From: Candidatus Aenigmatarchaeota archaeon
Lineage (GTDB): Archaea; Aenigmatarchaeota; Aenigmatarchaeia; CG10238-14
Assembly: GCA_026397455.1 (NCBI GenBank)
Contig: JAPLUX010000083.1
Location: 1 to 17,743, forward strand
DNA: 17,743 nucleotides
Direction: 5' to 3'
How positions within the stretch are numbered: the first letter of the stretch is position 1; each line of letters starts with the position of its first letter. The translations under genes were made by a program, and so were the position numbers. This document shows positions 1 through 6,855 of the stretch, piece by piece. The notes under the pieces are model-generated. The model searched no databases. It saw only the letters and a program-made list of their open reading frames with translations, and had not been told where the DNA came from.

Positions 1-567
1 TACAAATTCAAACATCGACATGTAAGTTACTATGAGTTTGTTATAAGTTTCGTTTAGGATAGGGTTATCAGGAGCAGGAACGTAATGTGGTATGATTGAT
101 CCATGTAAAAAAGCAACGTCTGGTTTGAATTTTTCCATCGCTTCTATTGTCGTGATGATTTCCATGATTTGACGCTCAAAATTGTAGCAAGAATTCAATT
201 CTATGTCAGAAAAAGAATCCAGAATAATCTTAGGGTTCGGTAAAGGATTAGAACTCGGATAATATTTCACATCTTTCAATTTTCCATCCATGTATTCAAA
301 ATTCACTCCTGTGGCTCTCATTAGCATTAAGTCTAGGCCATGATAGCTATGTTTGACTATACCTCCATCTATACCTAGAATGTTCATTTTTTTGAATTCA
401 CGGAGGGGTACTTTGTTGATGATTTTTGTATCGGATATTTCTTCGTTCGGTCCTATCTTAAACGAATCGTTTATTTCTTTCAGGAATTTTCCTATGTTTA
501 TTCTTTTAGACTCTAAGTAGCTGATTTTATCAACGATTTCATCCAACGTTTCCTGAAAATTCTGCAT
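1..567 (-). CDS. NurA-like nuclease, partial (C-terminus beyond the window edge)
   Basis: The reading frame opens with ATG at 567 and runs off the window at position 1, giving 189 residues without a stop. The segment ILGIDGG (residues about 64-70) fits the first metal-binding aspartate motif of NurA-domain nucleases. A later stretch, FERQIMEI near residue 130, has the spaced Arg/Glu pattern of the family. VAFLHGSIIPHY near residue 143-154 aligns with the second 'DGS' motif, although His stands where Asp is usual. NurA is a 5'-3' nuclease that works with the HerA translocase in archaeal end resection. No herA is visible here. It is divergent from metG across a 91-bp spacer, and an A/T-rich element near 590-600 could be its TATA box. 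The family assignment comes from motifs only and the C-terminal catalytic residues are not in view, so confidence is moderate. Confidence 0.62.
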   Translation of the reverse strand, partial: MQNFQETLDEIVDKISYLESKRINIGKFLKEINDSFKIGPNEEISDTKIINKVPLREFKKMNILGIDGGIVKHSYHGLDLMLMRATGVNFEYMDGKLKDVKYYPSSNPLPNPKIILDSFSDIELNSCYNFERQIMEIITTIEAMEKFKPDVAFLHGSIIPHYVPAPDNPILNETYNKLIVTYMSMFEFV

Positions 568-624
568 ATATCTTTATTTTCAGTGGATGCATTTATTGTT
601 TTGTTAAAGAACCGTTTAAGGAAA

Positions 625-632
625 GGTTATAA
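625..632 (+). promoter_or_regulatory. TATA-like promoter element of metG
   Basis: GGTTATAA is centred about 30 nt before the GTG at 659. That spacing matches other genes in this window and implies a leaderless or nearly leaderless transcript. The GAGGTG at 656-661 overlaps the start codon, so it cannot act as a Shine-Dalgarno site for that start. Confidence 0.45.
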
Positions 633-658
633 GAATTGAGGTTTAAAATAAAAAAGAG

Positions 659-2350
659 GTGAGTAAATTAACCGAAAAAGAAATTAAGAGAAAAATAATA
701 GTCACCACTGCGTTACCATACGCTAATGGTGAGATTCATTTAGGTCATGTTACATCCACTTACTTACCTGCGGACATATTCACGAGATTTCATAGGTTAA
801 AAAACAACAATATCATACACGTCTGTGCAACAGACGATTTTGGGACACCTATTCTAATAAAAGCTGAACAAGAGGGAAAAACTCCAGTTGAACTCGTATC
901 ATACTGGAATGAAAAAGATAGAAAAGATTTTGAAGATTTTGGAATATCATTCGATATTTTTTATAAGACAAGTTCTGAGGAGAATATTCAACTGACACAA
1001 TACTTCTTTAAAAAATTGTTAGAAAATGGTCACATCTTTAAGCAGAAAGTAAACCAGCCTTTTTGTGAAAAATGCAATAAATTTTTGCCAGACAGATACG
1101 TCAAAGGAACATGTCCTTTCTGTAAAGCTGAAGAGCAATATTCGGATGGCTGTGAGAAATGTGGTAAGACCTTTCAACCTGGAGATATACTAAACCCGCA
1201 TTGTGCCATCTGTAGATCAGAACCAGTAATAAAAGAGAGTGAACATTACTTTCTCAAACTTTCCAATTTTTCTGATCAATTGAGGAAATGGTTAACAGAC
1301 AATAAAAACTTACAAAAAGAAGTCAAGAATTATGTACTCAACTGGATAGCAGAAGGATTAAAAGAATGGGATATAACTAGGGACATTCCTTGGGGTGTAC
1401 CGATACCGCTAGAAGAAGCAAAAGGTAAAGTACTATACGGTTGGTTCGACAATCATTTGTGTTACATCTCAACTGCGTTAAAATATTTTGCAGAAAGAGG
1501 AAAAGATGGTAAAAAAATCTGGAACTCATCGGGAATATACCATTTCATCGGCAAGGATATAGTCTATCATCATTATTTGTTCTTACCCACAATGAGGATC
1601 GGTGTTGGTGAATACAAATTACCAGATTTCATTCCAACCAGGGGTCATCTGCTATTTCAAGGACAAAAATTCTCGAAAAGTAGAGGATTTTACATAAGTT
1701 TGAGAGAATTCCTCGATACGTTTCCAGCAGATTACTTACGATATTACTTGACTATGATTACTTCTTATGGACAGACAGATGTCAATTTCGACTGGAACGA
1801 TTTTCAATCCAGAATAAACAATGAACTAGTTGCAAACATCGGGAACTTTATTTATAGAACTATGAGTTTTATTTGGTCTAAATTTGATGGAATCGTCCCT
1901 GACCCAGAAAAATACAGTGATTTGGATACATCATTTGAAGAAAAAATCTGGAACATAGAAGATGAAGTTGGGAATGATATTGAGAACATACAATTAGAAA
2001 GAGCGTTGAAAAAAATCTTAGAATTTTCCAGTCATTGCAATCAGTATTTCCAAAAGAATGAACCATGGACTGGAGGAGAGAGGGCTAAGAATTGTCTATA
2101 TCTTAGTATAAATGCTGTCAGATCTTTGGTTGTTTTGCTCGAACCATTTTTACCTTTTACTGTCGAGAAACTATGGAAGCAATTAAACTTGCAAGAACCT
2201 TTACATGGCCTGGGTTGGGCTTCCATTTCAAAGTTCATAATCAAACCTGGTCATAAGATTAATAAACCTGAAATACCCTTCAAAAAGGTAGAAGATGAAG
2301 AAATTGAAAGACAGAAAGATAAACTGAAAATTAAAGAGGAAATAGTATGA
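659..2350 (+). CDS. metG: Methionyl-tRNA synthetase, catalytic subunit
   Basis: This class I synthetase charges tRNA-Met with methionine in the cytoplasm. PYANGEIHLGH near residues 20-30 holds the HIGH-type motif (H27-H30). Two zinc-knuckle cysteine pairs sets follow (C136/C139 with C152/C155, and C165/C168 with C182/C185). The connective-peptide and catalytic-core region contains the typical GYDNH-like GWFDNH and IGKDIVYHH segments. KFSKS at 337-341 is the KMSKS loop. An alpha-helical anticodon-binding domain fills residues 370-530. At 563 residues it ends before the tRNA-binding OB fold that is fused in many homologues; that fold is encoded by the next gene through an ATGA overlap at 2347-2350. 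GTG at 659 is chosen because a TATA-like element lies about 30 nt upstream and the N-terminus begins just before the Rossmann strand. The identification is secure. Confidence 0.97.
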   Translation: MSKLTEKEIKRKIIVTTALPYANGEIHLGHVTSTYLPADIFTRFHRLKNNNIIHVCATDDFGTPILIKAEQEGKTPVELVSYWNEKDRKDFEDFGISFDIFYKTSSEENIQLTQYFFKKLLENGHIFKQKVNQPFCEKCNKFLPDRYVKGTCPFCKAEEQYSDGCEKCGKTFQPGDILNPHCAICRSEPVIKESEHYFLKLSNFSDQLRKWLTDNKNLQKEVKNYVLNWIAEGLKEWDITRDIPWGVPIPLEEAKGKVLYGWFDNHLCYISTALKYFAERGKDGKKIWNSSGIYHFIGKDIVYHHYLFLPTMRIGVGEYKLPDFIPTRGHLLFQGQKFSKSRGFYISLREFLDTFPADYLRYYLTMITSYGQTDVNFDWNDFQSRINNELVANIGNFIYRTMSFIWSKFDGIVPDPEKYSDLDTSFEEKIWNIEDEVGNDIENIQLERALKKILEFSSHCNQYFQKNEPWTGGERAKNCLYLSINAVRSLVVLLEPFLPFTVEKLWKQLNLQEPLHGLGWASISKFIIKPGHKINKPEIPFKKVEDEEIERQKDKLKIKEEIV

Positions 2351-2667
2351 TAACATTCAACGACTTTAAGAAATTAGAAATGAAGGTTGGAACGATAAAA
2401 AAGGCTGAAGAGATACCAACTTCAAAAAAACTTATTAGAATGCAAGTAGACATAGGCGGAACAATGAAACAAGTGATAGCAGGAATAAAGGGATACTACA
2501 AACCAGAAGAATTACAAGGAAAACAATTCGTTTTTCTAACGAACCTTGAGCCAGCAAAACTAATGGGGGAATTATCAGAGATAATGATATTAGCAGCTGT
2601 TAAAGGAGATAAAGTCGTTTTGATTAGACCTGAAAAAGAAATAGATAACGGGGCAGTGATAGAGTAG
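2347..2667 (+). CDS. tRNA-binding domain protein (detached MetRS C-terminal / Trbp111-like subunit)
   Basis: A 106-residue OB-fold protein of the EMAPII/Trbp111 family, which binds tRNA without strict sequence specificity and helps MetRS dimerise or capture tRNA. Diagnostic segments are MKVGTIKKAEEIP near residues 12-24, KQVIAGIKGYY near 41-51, and the strongly conserved LTNLEPAKLMGELSEIMILAA near 64-84. The ATG overlaps the metG stop as ATGA, so the two proteins are translationally coupled and presumably form a complex. In many bacteria and some archaea this domain is fused to the end of MetRS. Here the split is clean, with both parts intact, and does not look like a frameshift because the preceding MetRS tail is a charged linker. 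The fold is certain; the partnership is inferred from coupling. Confidence 0.93.
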   Translation: MITFNDFKKLEMKVGTIKKAEEIPTSKKLIRMQVDIGGTMKQVIAGIKGYYKPEELQGKQFVFLTNLEPAKLMGELSEIMILAAVKGDKVVLIRPEKEIDNGAVIE

Positions 2668-2671
2668 ATCA

Positions 2672-2680
2672 CTTTTTTAT
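2672..2680 (+). terminator. T-rich tract after the metG operon
   Basis: A run of six T followed by ATT begins 5 nt after the stop of the tRNA-binding protein, without a clear hairpin. Archaeal transcription can end at such U-rich tracts. The same stretch lies about 26 nt before the ATG of the CBS gene, so it may double as that gene's TATA element. Confidence 0.35.
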
Positions 2681-2702
2681 TTGTATAAATCAAATCTAAA
2701 TC

Positions 2703-3173
2703 ATGAAAAAAGTAAAAGACTTCATGAATAAGAGAGTAATTCACTTATCTCCTAATGAAACGATATTTGATGCAGCAAAAAAACTATCAAAATCAAAAAT
2801 CGCAGGTGCTCCTGTGATCGAAAAAAACAAAATTGTAGGAGTAATCAGCATTTCAGACATAGTCAGGTTTATCGATATAAAACTTGGAAGGTTGCCAAAG
2901 ATAGATACACCTGGCATTTCAACGCTTGTTTTCGCTTTGATTAAAATGGAAAAACTTCGTCAGGATTTCAAGAAAGAAATGAACAAAATAACAAGTTTTA
3001 AAGTAAGAGAAGTTATGACAAAGAACGTTATTACAATTTCCCCATCCATGTCCTTGGTAGAAGTAGCTGAAATGATGGAAAAACATGATGTTAACAGGTT
3101 ACCAGTAGTTTGCAGGGGAAAACTCGTGGGTATCGTTGCAAGAGCAGATGTAATTAAGGCGTTAATAAATTAG
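2703..3173 (+). CDS. Two-CBS-domain protein
   Basis: A 156-residue stand-alone CBS-pair protein. The first CBS domain covers about residues 1-57 (VKDFMNKRVIHLSPNETIFDAA, then GAPVIEKNKIVGVISISDIVRF). A helical linker of about 40 residues rich in Lys and Ile follows. The second covers about 97-156 (VREVMTKNVITISPSMSLVEVA, then RLPVVCRGKLVGIVARADVIKAL). CBS pairs bind adenosyl ligands such as AMP, ATP or SAM and sense energy state, usually acting on another protein. No effector domain is attached and no partner is obvious nearby. It is separated from the metG pair by 35 nt containing a T tract, so it may have its own promoter. The family call is firm and the physiological target is unknown. Confidence 0.9.
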   Translation: MKKVKDFMNKRVIHLSPNETIFDAAKKLSKSKIAGAPVIEKNKIVGVISISDIVRFIDIKLGRLPKIDTPGISTLVFALIKMEKLRQDFKKEMNKITSFKVREVMTKNVITISPSMSLVEVAEMMEKHDVNRLPVVCRGKLVGIVARADVIKALIN

Positions 3174-3184
3174 AAACTTATTAT

Positions 3185-3204
3185 AAAAATAAAAAATAAA
3201 AAAA
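3185..3204 (-). terminator. U-rich terminator tract after the acidic microprotein gene
   Basis: On the minus strand, three successive T runs of 7, 6 and 5 lie 28-47 nt beyond the stop of the microprotein gene. This is the usual form of an archaeal intrinsic terminator. The plus-strand CBS gene ends at 3173 in the convergent direction. Confidence 0.5.
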
Positions 3205-3231
3205 TTCCCTCTAATTAATATAAATTAAAAA

Positions 3232-3333
3232 TTACCAATCTTCATGATCTTCTTCATTATCGCTACTTTCTTCTTCTAAACCACTTTCTTCCCAATCTTC
3301 ATCATCCCAATCTTCATCATCCCACTCTGTCAT
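3232..3333 (-). CDS. Hyperacidic tryptophan-repeat microprotein (33 aa)
   Basis: ATG at 3333 to TAA at 3232-3234 encodes 33 residues, 20 of them Asp or Glu, with no Lys or Arg and four Trp. It opens with MTEWDDEDWDDEDWEES, where Trp recurs every five residues (4, 9, 14), and it ends EDHEDW. Evidence that it is a real gene: a GAGGTG Shine-Dalgarno site five bases before ATG (3339-3344), a TATATAAT box about 44 nt upstream (3373-3380), and T-rich tracts after the stop. The gene stands alone between two plus-strand genes. I do not recognise the family. The composition recalls acidic adaptor or nucleic-acid-mimic peptides, for example eukaryotic Sem1/DSS1 with its W-acidic motif, but that is only a resemblance. 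A role binding a basic protein is plausible inference. Confidence 0.72.
   Translation of the reverse strand: MTEWDDEDWDDEDWEESGLEEESSDNEEDHEDW
3292..3321. repeat. 15-bp perfect tandem duplication inside the microprotein gene
   Basis: CCAATCTTCATCATC occurs twice in direct succession (3292-3306 and 3307-3321), and a third partial copy begins at 3322. On the minus strand it encodes the five-residue unit W-D-D-E-D in register, so the protein repeat arose by in-frame DNA duplication or is maintained by it. Confidence 0.9.
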
Positions 3334-3338
3334 CAATA

Positions 3339-3380
3339 CACCTCTCAAAAGAGATTTATTAATTAATATTTCATTATATA
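3339..3380 (-). promoter_or_regulatory. TATA box and Shine-Dalgarno of the acidic microprotein gene
   Basis: On the minus strand TATATAAT (3373-3380) is followed, about 26 nt later, by an expected transcript start near 3350. GAGGTG (3339-3344) then sits five bases before the ATG at 3333. Most genes nearby look leaderless, so a short leader with a near-perfect ribosome-binding site is notable and suggests strong translation. Confidence 0.6.
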
Positions 3381-3392
3381 GCGCCAATATTT

Positions 3393-3404
3393 AAAGATAT
3401 CTTT
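3393..3404. repeat. 12-bp palindrome between divergent promoters
   Basis: AAAGATATCTTT is a perfect inverted repeat located between the TATA box of the microprotein gene (3373-3380, -) and that of alaS (3451-3458, +). It could be an operator shared by the divergent pair. In DNA this AT-rich a chance palindrome of this length is possible, so the regulatory reading is speculative. Confidence 0.25.
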
Positions 3405-3450
3405 TAACAACACTTCGGTCAATATAATGTTATTTTTATTAAAAATAAAA

Positions 3451-3458
3451 CTTATAAT
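3451..3458 (+). promoter_or_regulatory. TATA element of alaS
   Basis: CTTATAAT is centred about 29 nt before the GTG at 3484 and 35 nt before the ATG at 3490. By the spacing seen at 9790, 14001 and 14608, the GTG fits a leaderless start better. Confidence 0.5.
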
Positions 3459-3483
3459 CTTACCTTGAGATATTTTCTGTTAG

Positions 3484-5841
3484 GTGACTATGACGTTTAC
3501 TAAAGAAAAATTACGTGTAGAATTTTCAAAAGATTGGGAAAAATATTATAAGACCGAATTCTTGGTCAATCAAGGTTTTATCAGAAAAATTTGTCCAAAA
3601 TGTGGAAAAGGATTTTGGACTATAGATACAGAGAGAGAACATTGTCCTGATCAACCATGTCAATTTTACGAATTTCTAGGAAACCCGCCAACAACAAAAA
3701 GATTCGACTACATTCAAGCCTGGAGAGTCATTGAAGATTTTTTTAAAAAAAATGGTCATGCTAGTATCAGACGTTATCCAATAGTTTGCAGATGGAGACC
3801 TGATCTTTTCTTCACAATAGCTTCAATAGTAGACTTTCAAAGAATGGAAAAAAATGGAATATCATTTCAATTCCCAGAAAACCCCTTGATAATCCCACAG
3901 TTTTGTTTGAGATTCAACGATATTCCTAACGTCGGCATTACAGGTAGACATTACAGTTGTTTTTGTATGGTTGGGCAACATTCACTCTACGATGGAAGTA
4001 AGGGGTATTGGAAAGATAGATGTGTTGAATTAGATTTTAAACTTTTAGAAGGACCGTTTGGCATACCATCAGAAGAAATCATTTTTGTGGAAGACCTTTG
4101 GGTCGGTCCTGGTGCTTTTGGTCCCTCATTAGAATATTTTGTCCGAGGCTTGGAAATAGGTAATGCGGTTTTCACACAATTTAAACAAACTAATTCTGGA
4201 ATGAGTGAGATGAATGAAAAAGTAATAGACATGGGTGCTGGTTTGGAAAGATTTGCTTGGATAACACAAGGCACACCAACTTCTTATGATATAACATTCG
4301 AACCAATCTTGAGATATTTGAGAAAACAGACAGGTATCAAATACGACATAGAATTCTTCTTGAAATATTCCAAACTTGCTGGTTCATTGAACTTAGACGA
4401 AGTAAAGAACATAAATAAAATGAAAGAAGAAACAGCCAAACAGTTAGGCGTAACGGTAGAATTGTTGAACGAAAAAATTAAACCCTTAGAAGCTTTGTAT
4501 GCAATCTCAGACCATACGATGGGATTAACCTTCGCTATAGCAGATGGATTATTGCCTTCAAATGTTGGCGGTGGTTATAATCTTCGTGTAATTTTAAGAA
4601 GAGCTTTAAGTTTCATCGATGATTTTAGATGGGACATTGATTTGATCGATGTTTGTGATTTACACGCGAAACATCTAAACCCGATTTGTCCTGAACTTTC
4701 CGAAAATTTAAACGAAATCCAAAAAGTGTTAGATATTGAGAAAAAAAGGTTTCACAATACAAAATTGAGAACACAGAGGATTGTTGAGATCATAACTCAA
4801 AAAGGTGAAACGATAGACGAAGAAAAACTTATCAAACTTTATGATTCAGAAGGCATAACTCCAGAATTAGTTCAAGATTATGTTCCTGATCTGAAAATAC
4901 CAGTTGACTTTTATGCAAAAGTTACAGAGAAACACATGAGTGAAACTAAAATAACTATTCAAGAGCCGATAGACGTTGGCGGTTTAACACCTACAGAATT
5001 GTTAGTATACGAAGACACTAAAAAAATGGAGTTTCAAGCAAAAGTTTTGAAAATGATAAACGACAAGTATGTTGTTCTGGACAAGACATATTTCTACCCT
5101 GAAGGCGGTGGTCAAAAATCTGATGTCGGTTTCATCGACAACAGCCCTGTATCTGATGTACAAAAAGTTGGCGATGTTATAGTCCATAGAATAATAGGGA
5201 ATTTACAAGAAGGCAAGATTGTTAGTTGCAGTATCAATCAATACAGAAGAGATATCTTGAGAAAACATCATACAGGGACACACATAGTCAACGTCGCTGC
5301 CAGACAAATTCTTGGCAATCATGTGTGGCAGCATGGTGCAGAAAAAACTTCAGAGAAAGCTAGACTCGATATAACACATTATGAAAACTTGACAGAAGAT
5401 GAAGTTGAAAAAATAGAAAATACTGCGAATGATATTATTAGAAAAAACCTTTCTGTGAAAATAGAATTATTACCAAGGAATGAAGCGGAGAAGCTATATG
5501 GTTTCAGAATATACCAAGGTGGCGTTGTGCCAGCTGATAAGTTGAGGATTGTTTCGATAGGAAGCATCGATCATGAGGCATGTGGTGGAATACATTGCGA
5601 AAAAACCGGAGAAGTTGAACTCATTACGATATTAAAAACAAGTAGAATACAGGATGGTATCGATAGGATTGAATTTACTGCTGGTCCTATCGCGGTTAAT
5701 TATCTTAAGGAAGGAGAAAAATTACTGAAAGAAATTTCTCAATTGTTAAAAGTGAGTGAAGAAAAAGTTCCAGAAGCTGTAAAAGAATTGTTTGAATCGT
5801 GGAAGACGAAAAGAAAAGAATTAAAGAAATTAGAAAAGTGA
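3484..5841 (+). CDS. alaS: Alanyl-tRNA synthetase, archaeal type, lacking the C-terminal domain
   Basis: Charges tRNA-Ala and hydrolyses mischarged Ser/Gly-tRNA-Ala. The archaeal-specific N-terminal zinc motif (CPKCGKGFW, then EHCPDQPC) lies near residues 36-60. The class II core (QAWRVIEDFFKKNGHASIRRYP, RWRPDLFFTIASIVDFQ, GAGLERFAW) covers roughly residues 70-265. The editing domain has its metal ligands in place: H596-x3-H600 and C700/H704. The protein stops at 785 residues in a Lys/Glu-rich helix, so the oligomerisation and C-Ala (DHHA1-like) domain of typical homologues of about 900 residues is absent. A 51-residue ORF at 5846, in another frame, resembles the missing next helix segment. 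Two starts are possible: GTG 3484 (leaderless spacing) or ATG 3490. Identification is secure; whether the short form is natural or caused by a one-base indel near 5834-5838 is open. Confidence 0.96.
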   Translation: MTMTFTKEKLRVEFSKDWEKYYKTEFLVNQGFIRKICPKCGKGFWTIDTEREHCPDQPCQFYEFLGNPPTTKRFDYIQAWRVIEDFFKKNGHASIRRYPIVCRWRPDLFFTIASIVDFQRMEKNGISFQFPENPLIIPQFCLRFNDIPNVGITGRHYSCFCMVGQHSLYDGSKGYWKDRCVELDFKLLEGPFGIPSEEIIFVEDLWVGPGAFGPSLEYFVRGLEIGNAVFTQFKQTNSGMSEMNEKVIDMGAGLERFAWITQGTPTSYDITFEPILRYLRKQTGIKYDIEFFLKYSKLAGSLNLDEVKNINKMKEETAKQLGVTVELLNEKIKPLEALYAISDHTMGLTFAIADGLLPSNVGGGYNLRVILRRALSFIDDFRWDIDLIDVCDLHAKHLNPICPELSENLNEIQKVLDIEKKRFHNTKLRTQRIVEIITQKGETIDEEKLIKLYDSEGITPELVQDYVPDLKIPVDFYAKVTEKHMSETKITIQEPIDVGGLTPTELLVYEDTKKMEFQAKVLKMINDKYVVLDKTYFYPEGGGQKSDVGFIDNSPVSDVQKVGDVIVHRIIGNLQEGKIVSCSINQYRRDILRKHHTGTHIVNVAARQILGNHVWQHGAEKTSEKARLDITHYENLTEDEVEKIENTANDIIRKNLSVKIELLPRNEAEKLYGFRIYQGGVVPADKLRIVSIGSIDHEACGGIHCEKTGEVELITILKTSRIQDGIDRIEFTAGPIAVNYLKEGEKLLKEISQLLKVSEEKVPEAVKELFESWKTKRKELKKLEK

Positions 5842-5845
5842 TTTG

Positions 5846-6001
5846 ATGATTGCAGAACAAGAATTGAAAGTTTTGAAGAACAAACAAAAGTTACTCAGTC
5901 AAGCTGCTGAAACTTTAAAAATTCAAGAAAAAGATTTACCGAGAGTTGTCAAGAGATTTTTGGATGAGATAAAAGAATTTGATGAAAGATTAAAGAAATA
6001 A
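5846..6001 (+). CDS. Small helical ORF resembling an AlaS C-terminal segment
   Basis: ATG at 5846 opens 51 residues that are almost wholly charged helix. Residues 15-51 align without gaps to AlaS residues 746-782, with 13 of 37 identical (KLL, LK, P, VK and the terminal LKK in common). Archaeal AlaS proteins commonly carry successive helical segments of this type before C-Ala. Removing one A from the AAAA run at 5834-5837 would join the two frames as ...KKLESDLMIAEQELK, which reads as uninterrupted helix. Three readings are open: a split-off AlaS tail, a frameshift (sequencing error or recent mutation), or recoding. Even if joined, the product would be only about 838 residues and would still lack C-Ala. 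It starts 4 nt after the alaS stop, with no clear ribosome-binding site of its own. Confidence 0.6.
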   Translation: MIAEQELKVLKNKQKLLSQAAETLKIQEKDLPRVVKRFLDEIKEFDERLKK

Positions 6002-6005
6002 AAGA

Positions 6006-6449
6006 TTAAACTTTGGCACTAACACACCATAATGGTCTTTGTATTAAAACGTCACATATTGTATTTTCTAATTCCTGGTTCGTAGGGTTGTTTATTGTTT
6101 TTCCACCGTTCAAGCTAATGATTGAAACCATAGAAATTCCTTCATTCTTAACTATTTCTTGAAGATATATTTGTCCATCAGAATTCTGTGTAATTCTTTC
6201 TAAATCCTTCTTTACATTTATACAATCTAAACAGCCAGTCGTGAAAGAATACACTATCAATGTATAGCCTTTTGGTAGCAAGTATCCTTTTTGTTGGTCA
6301 TTCAATTCGTAATTCAAAATTTTTTCTTGTGGTATTTTTACTTCATCTTTTTTTTCACCGAACATATTAATTAGAGCATAAGTGAAAGTTGAACCAAACA
6401 TCAGTAAAACAAAAATAAATGCAATAGTTTTATTCTTTTTACTTGTCAT
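6006..6449 (-). CDS. Membrane-anchored thioredoxin-like protein
   Basis: A 147-residue protein with one N-terminal membrane segment (about residues 8-25) and an extracytoplasmic part containing YSFTTGCLDC, a thioredoxin-type beta strand followed by a CxxC pair (C73, C76). Two further cysteines lie near the C-terminus in CDVLIQRPLWC. The topology suggests disulfide reduction, formation or relay outside the membrane. This is inferred from the motif, since the overall sequence is divergent and short for a full thioredoxin fold. The ATG at 6449 is preferred over GTG 6458 because it follows the upstream lipoprotein stop by 2 nt, so the two genes form an operon. It converges on the alaS tail ORF with 4 nt between stops. 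An alternative is a generic peroxiredoxin- or TlpA-like surface protein. Confidence 0.6.
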   Translation of the reverse strand: MTSKKNKTIAFIFVLLMFGSTFTYALINMFGEKKDEVKIPQEKILNYELNDQQKGYLLPKGYTLIVYSFTTGCLDCINVKKDLERITQNSDGQIYLQEIVKNEGISMVSIISLNGGKTINNPTNQELENTICDVLIQRPLWCVSAKV

Positions 6450-6451
6450 AT

Positions 6452-6778
6452 TTACCACGTCTGAATTAATTCACAATTAGTATCTACTTCAACAAAATGA
6501 TGTGCTTTTCCTTCTCTAAATGAACTGCATTGATTCTCCATTTGATTATCCACAGGTTGTCGTGGGTTATGTGTAACATCGCAGACCCAATCCGGTACAT
6601 TTGGAATAGGGTTTAATAAACAAGGTCCATTGCTTAAATCTGAATTTGTTTTCAACTTAGAATTACACTCTTTTTTACATTCTGAAATTGCCTTGTCTTT
6701 ATCAGATATAGGTGTTTGACCGATACATCCACTTACAAAGATAATCCCAACTAGTAATAATATCGATTTTTTATTCAT
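6452..6778 (-). CDS. Putative lipoprotein with conserved cysteines
   Basis: A 108-residue secreted protein. The N-terminus (MNKKSILLLVGIIFVSGC) is a lipoprotein-type signal with the invariant cysteine at residue 18 after V-S-G. The mature part has five more paired or isolated cysteines (CKKEC, PCLL, WVCDV, NQCSS, NCEL) and the string GKAHHFVEVDTNCEL near its end. I do not recognise a functional family. The neighbouring thioredoxin-like gene begins 2 nt after its stop and could act on these cysteines. ATG 6778 is chosen over ATG 6784 because AGGA lies 9 nt before it, and an A/T-rich TATA-like element sits near 6795-6805. The signal and lipobox are clear; the role is unknown. Confidence 0.72.
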   Translation of the reverse strand: MNKKSILLLVGIIFVSGCIGQTPISDKDKAISECKKECNSKLKTNSDLSNGPCLLNPIPNVPDWVCDVTHNPRQPVDNQMENQCSSFREGKAHHFVEVDTNCELIQTW

Positions 6779-6807
6779 AATCATAATTCCTAGAAATAAA
6801 TTTTTGC

Positions 6808-6830
6808 ATAGAAAAAACTTAACAAAAAAA
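6808..6830 (-). terminator. U-rich tracts after sepF
   Basis: On the minus strand, two T runs (of seven and six) lie 26-48 nt past the sepF stop at 6856. No strong stem is seen. They would end the long ribosomal/SepF transcript before the lipoprotein gene starts. Confidence 0.4.
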
Positions 6831-6855
6831 TGGTTTATTTAATCACTCAGGTTTT

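Noticed and set aside
3393..3404. Palindrome as an established operator
   Set aside because: A 12-bp A/T-rich palindrome can arise by chance here and no regulator gene is adjacent; it is listed as a low-confidence repeat only.
5831..5850. Programmed frameshift joining alaS to the next ORF
   Set aside because: The P-site codons at the stop (GAA AAG TGA) would not re-pair well after a +1 slip and no stimulatory structure was seen. A natural split or an indel is more likely, so it is kept only as an alternative.
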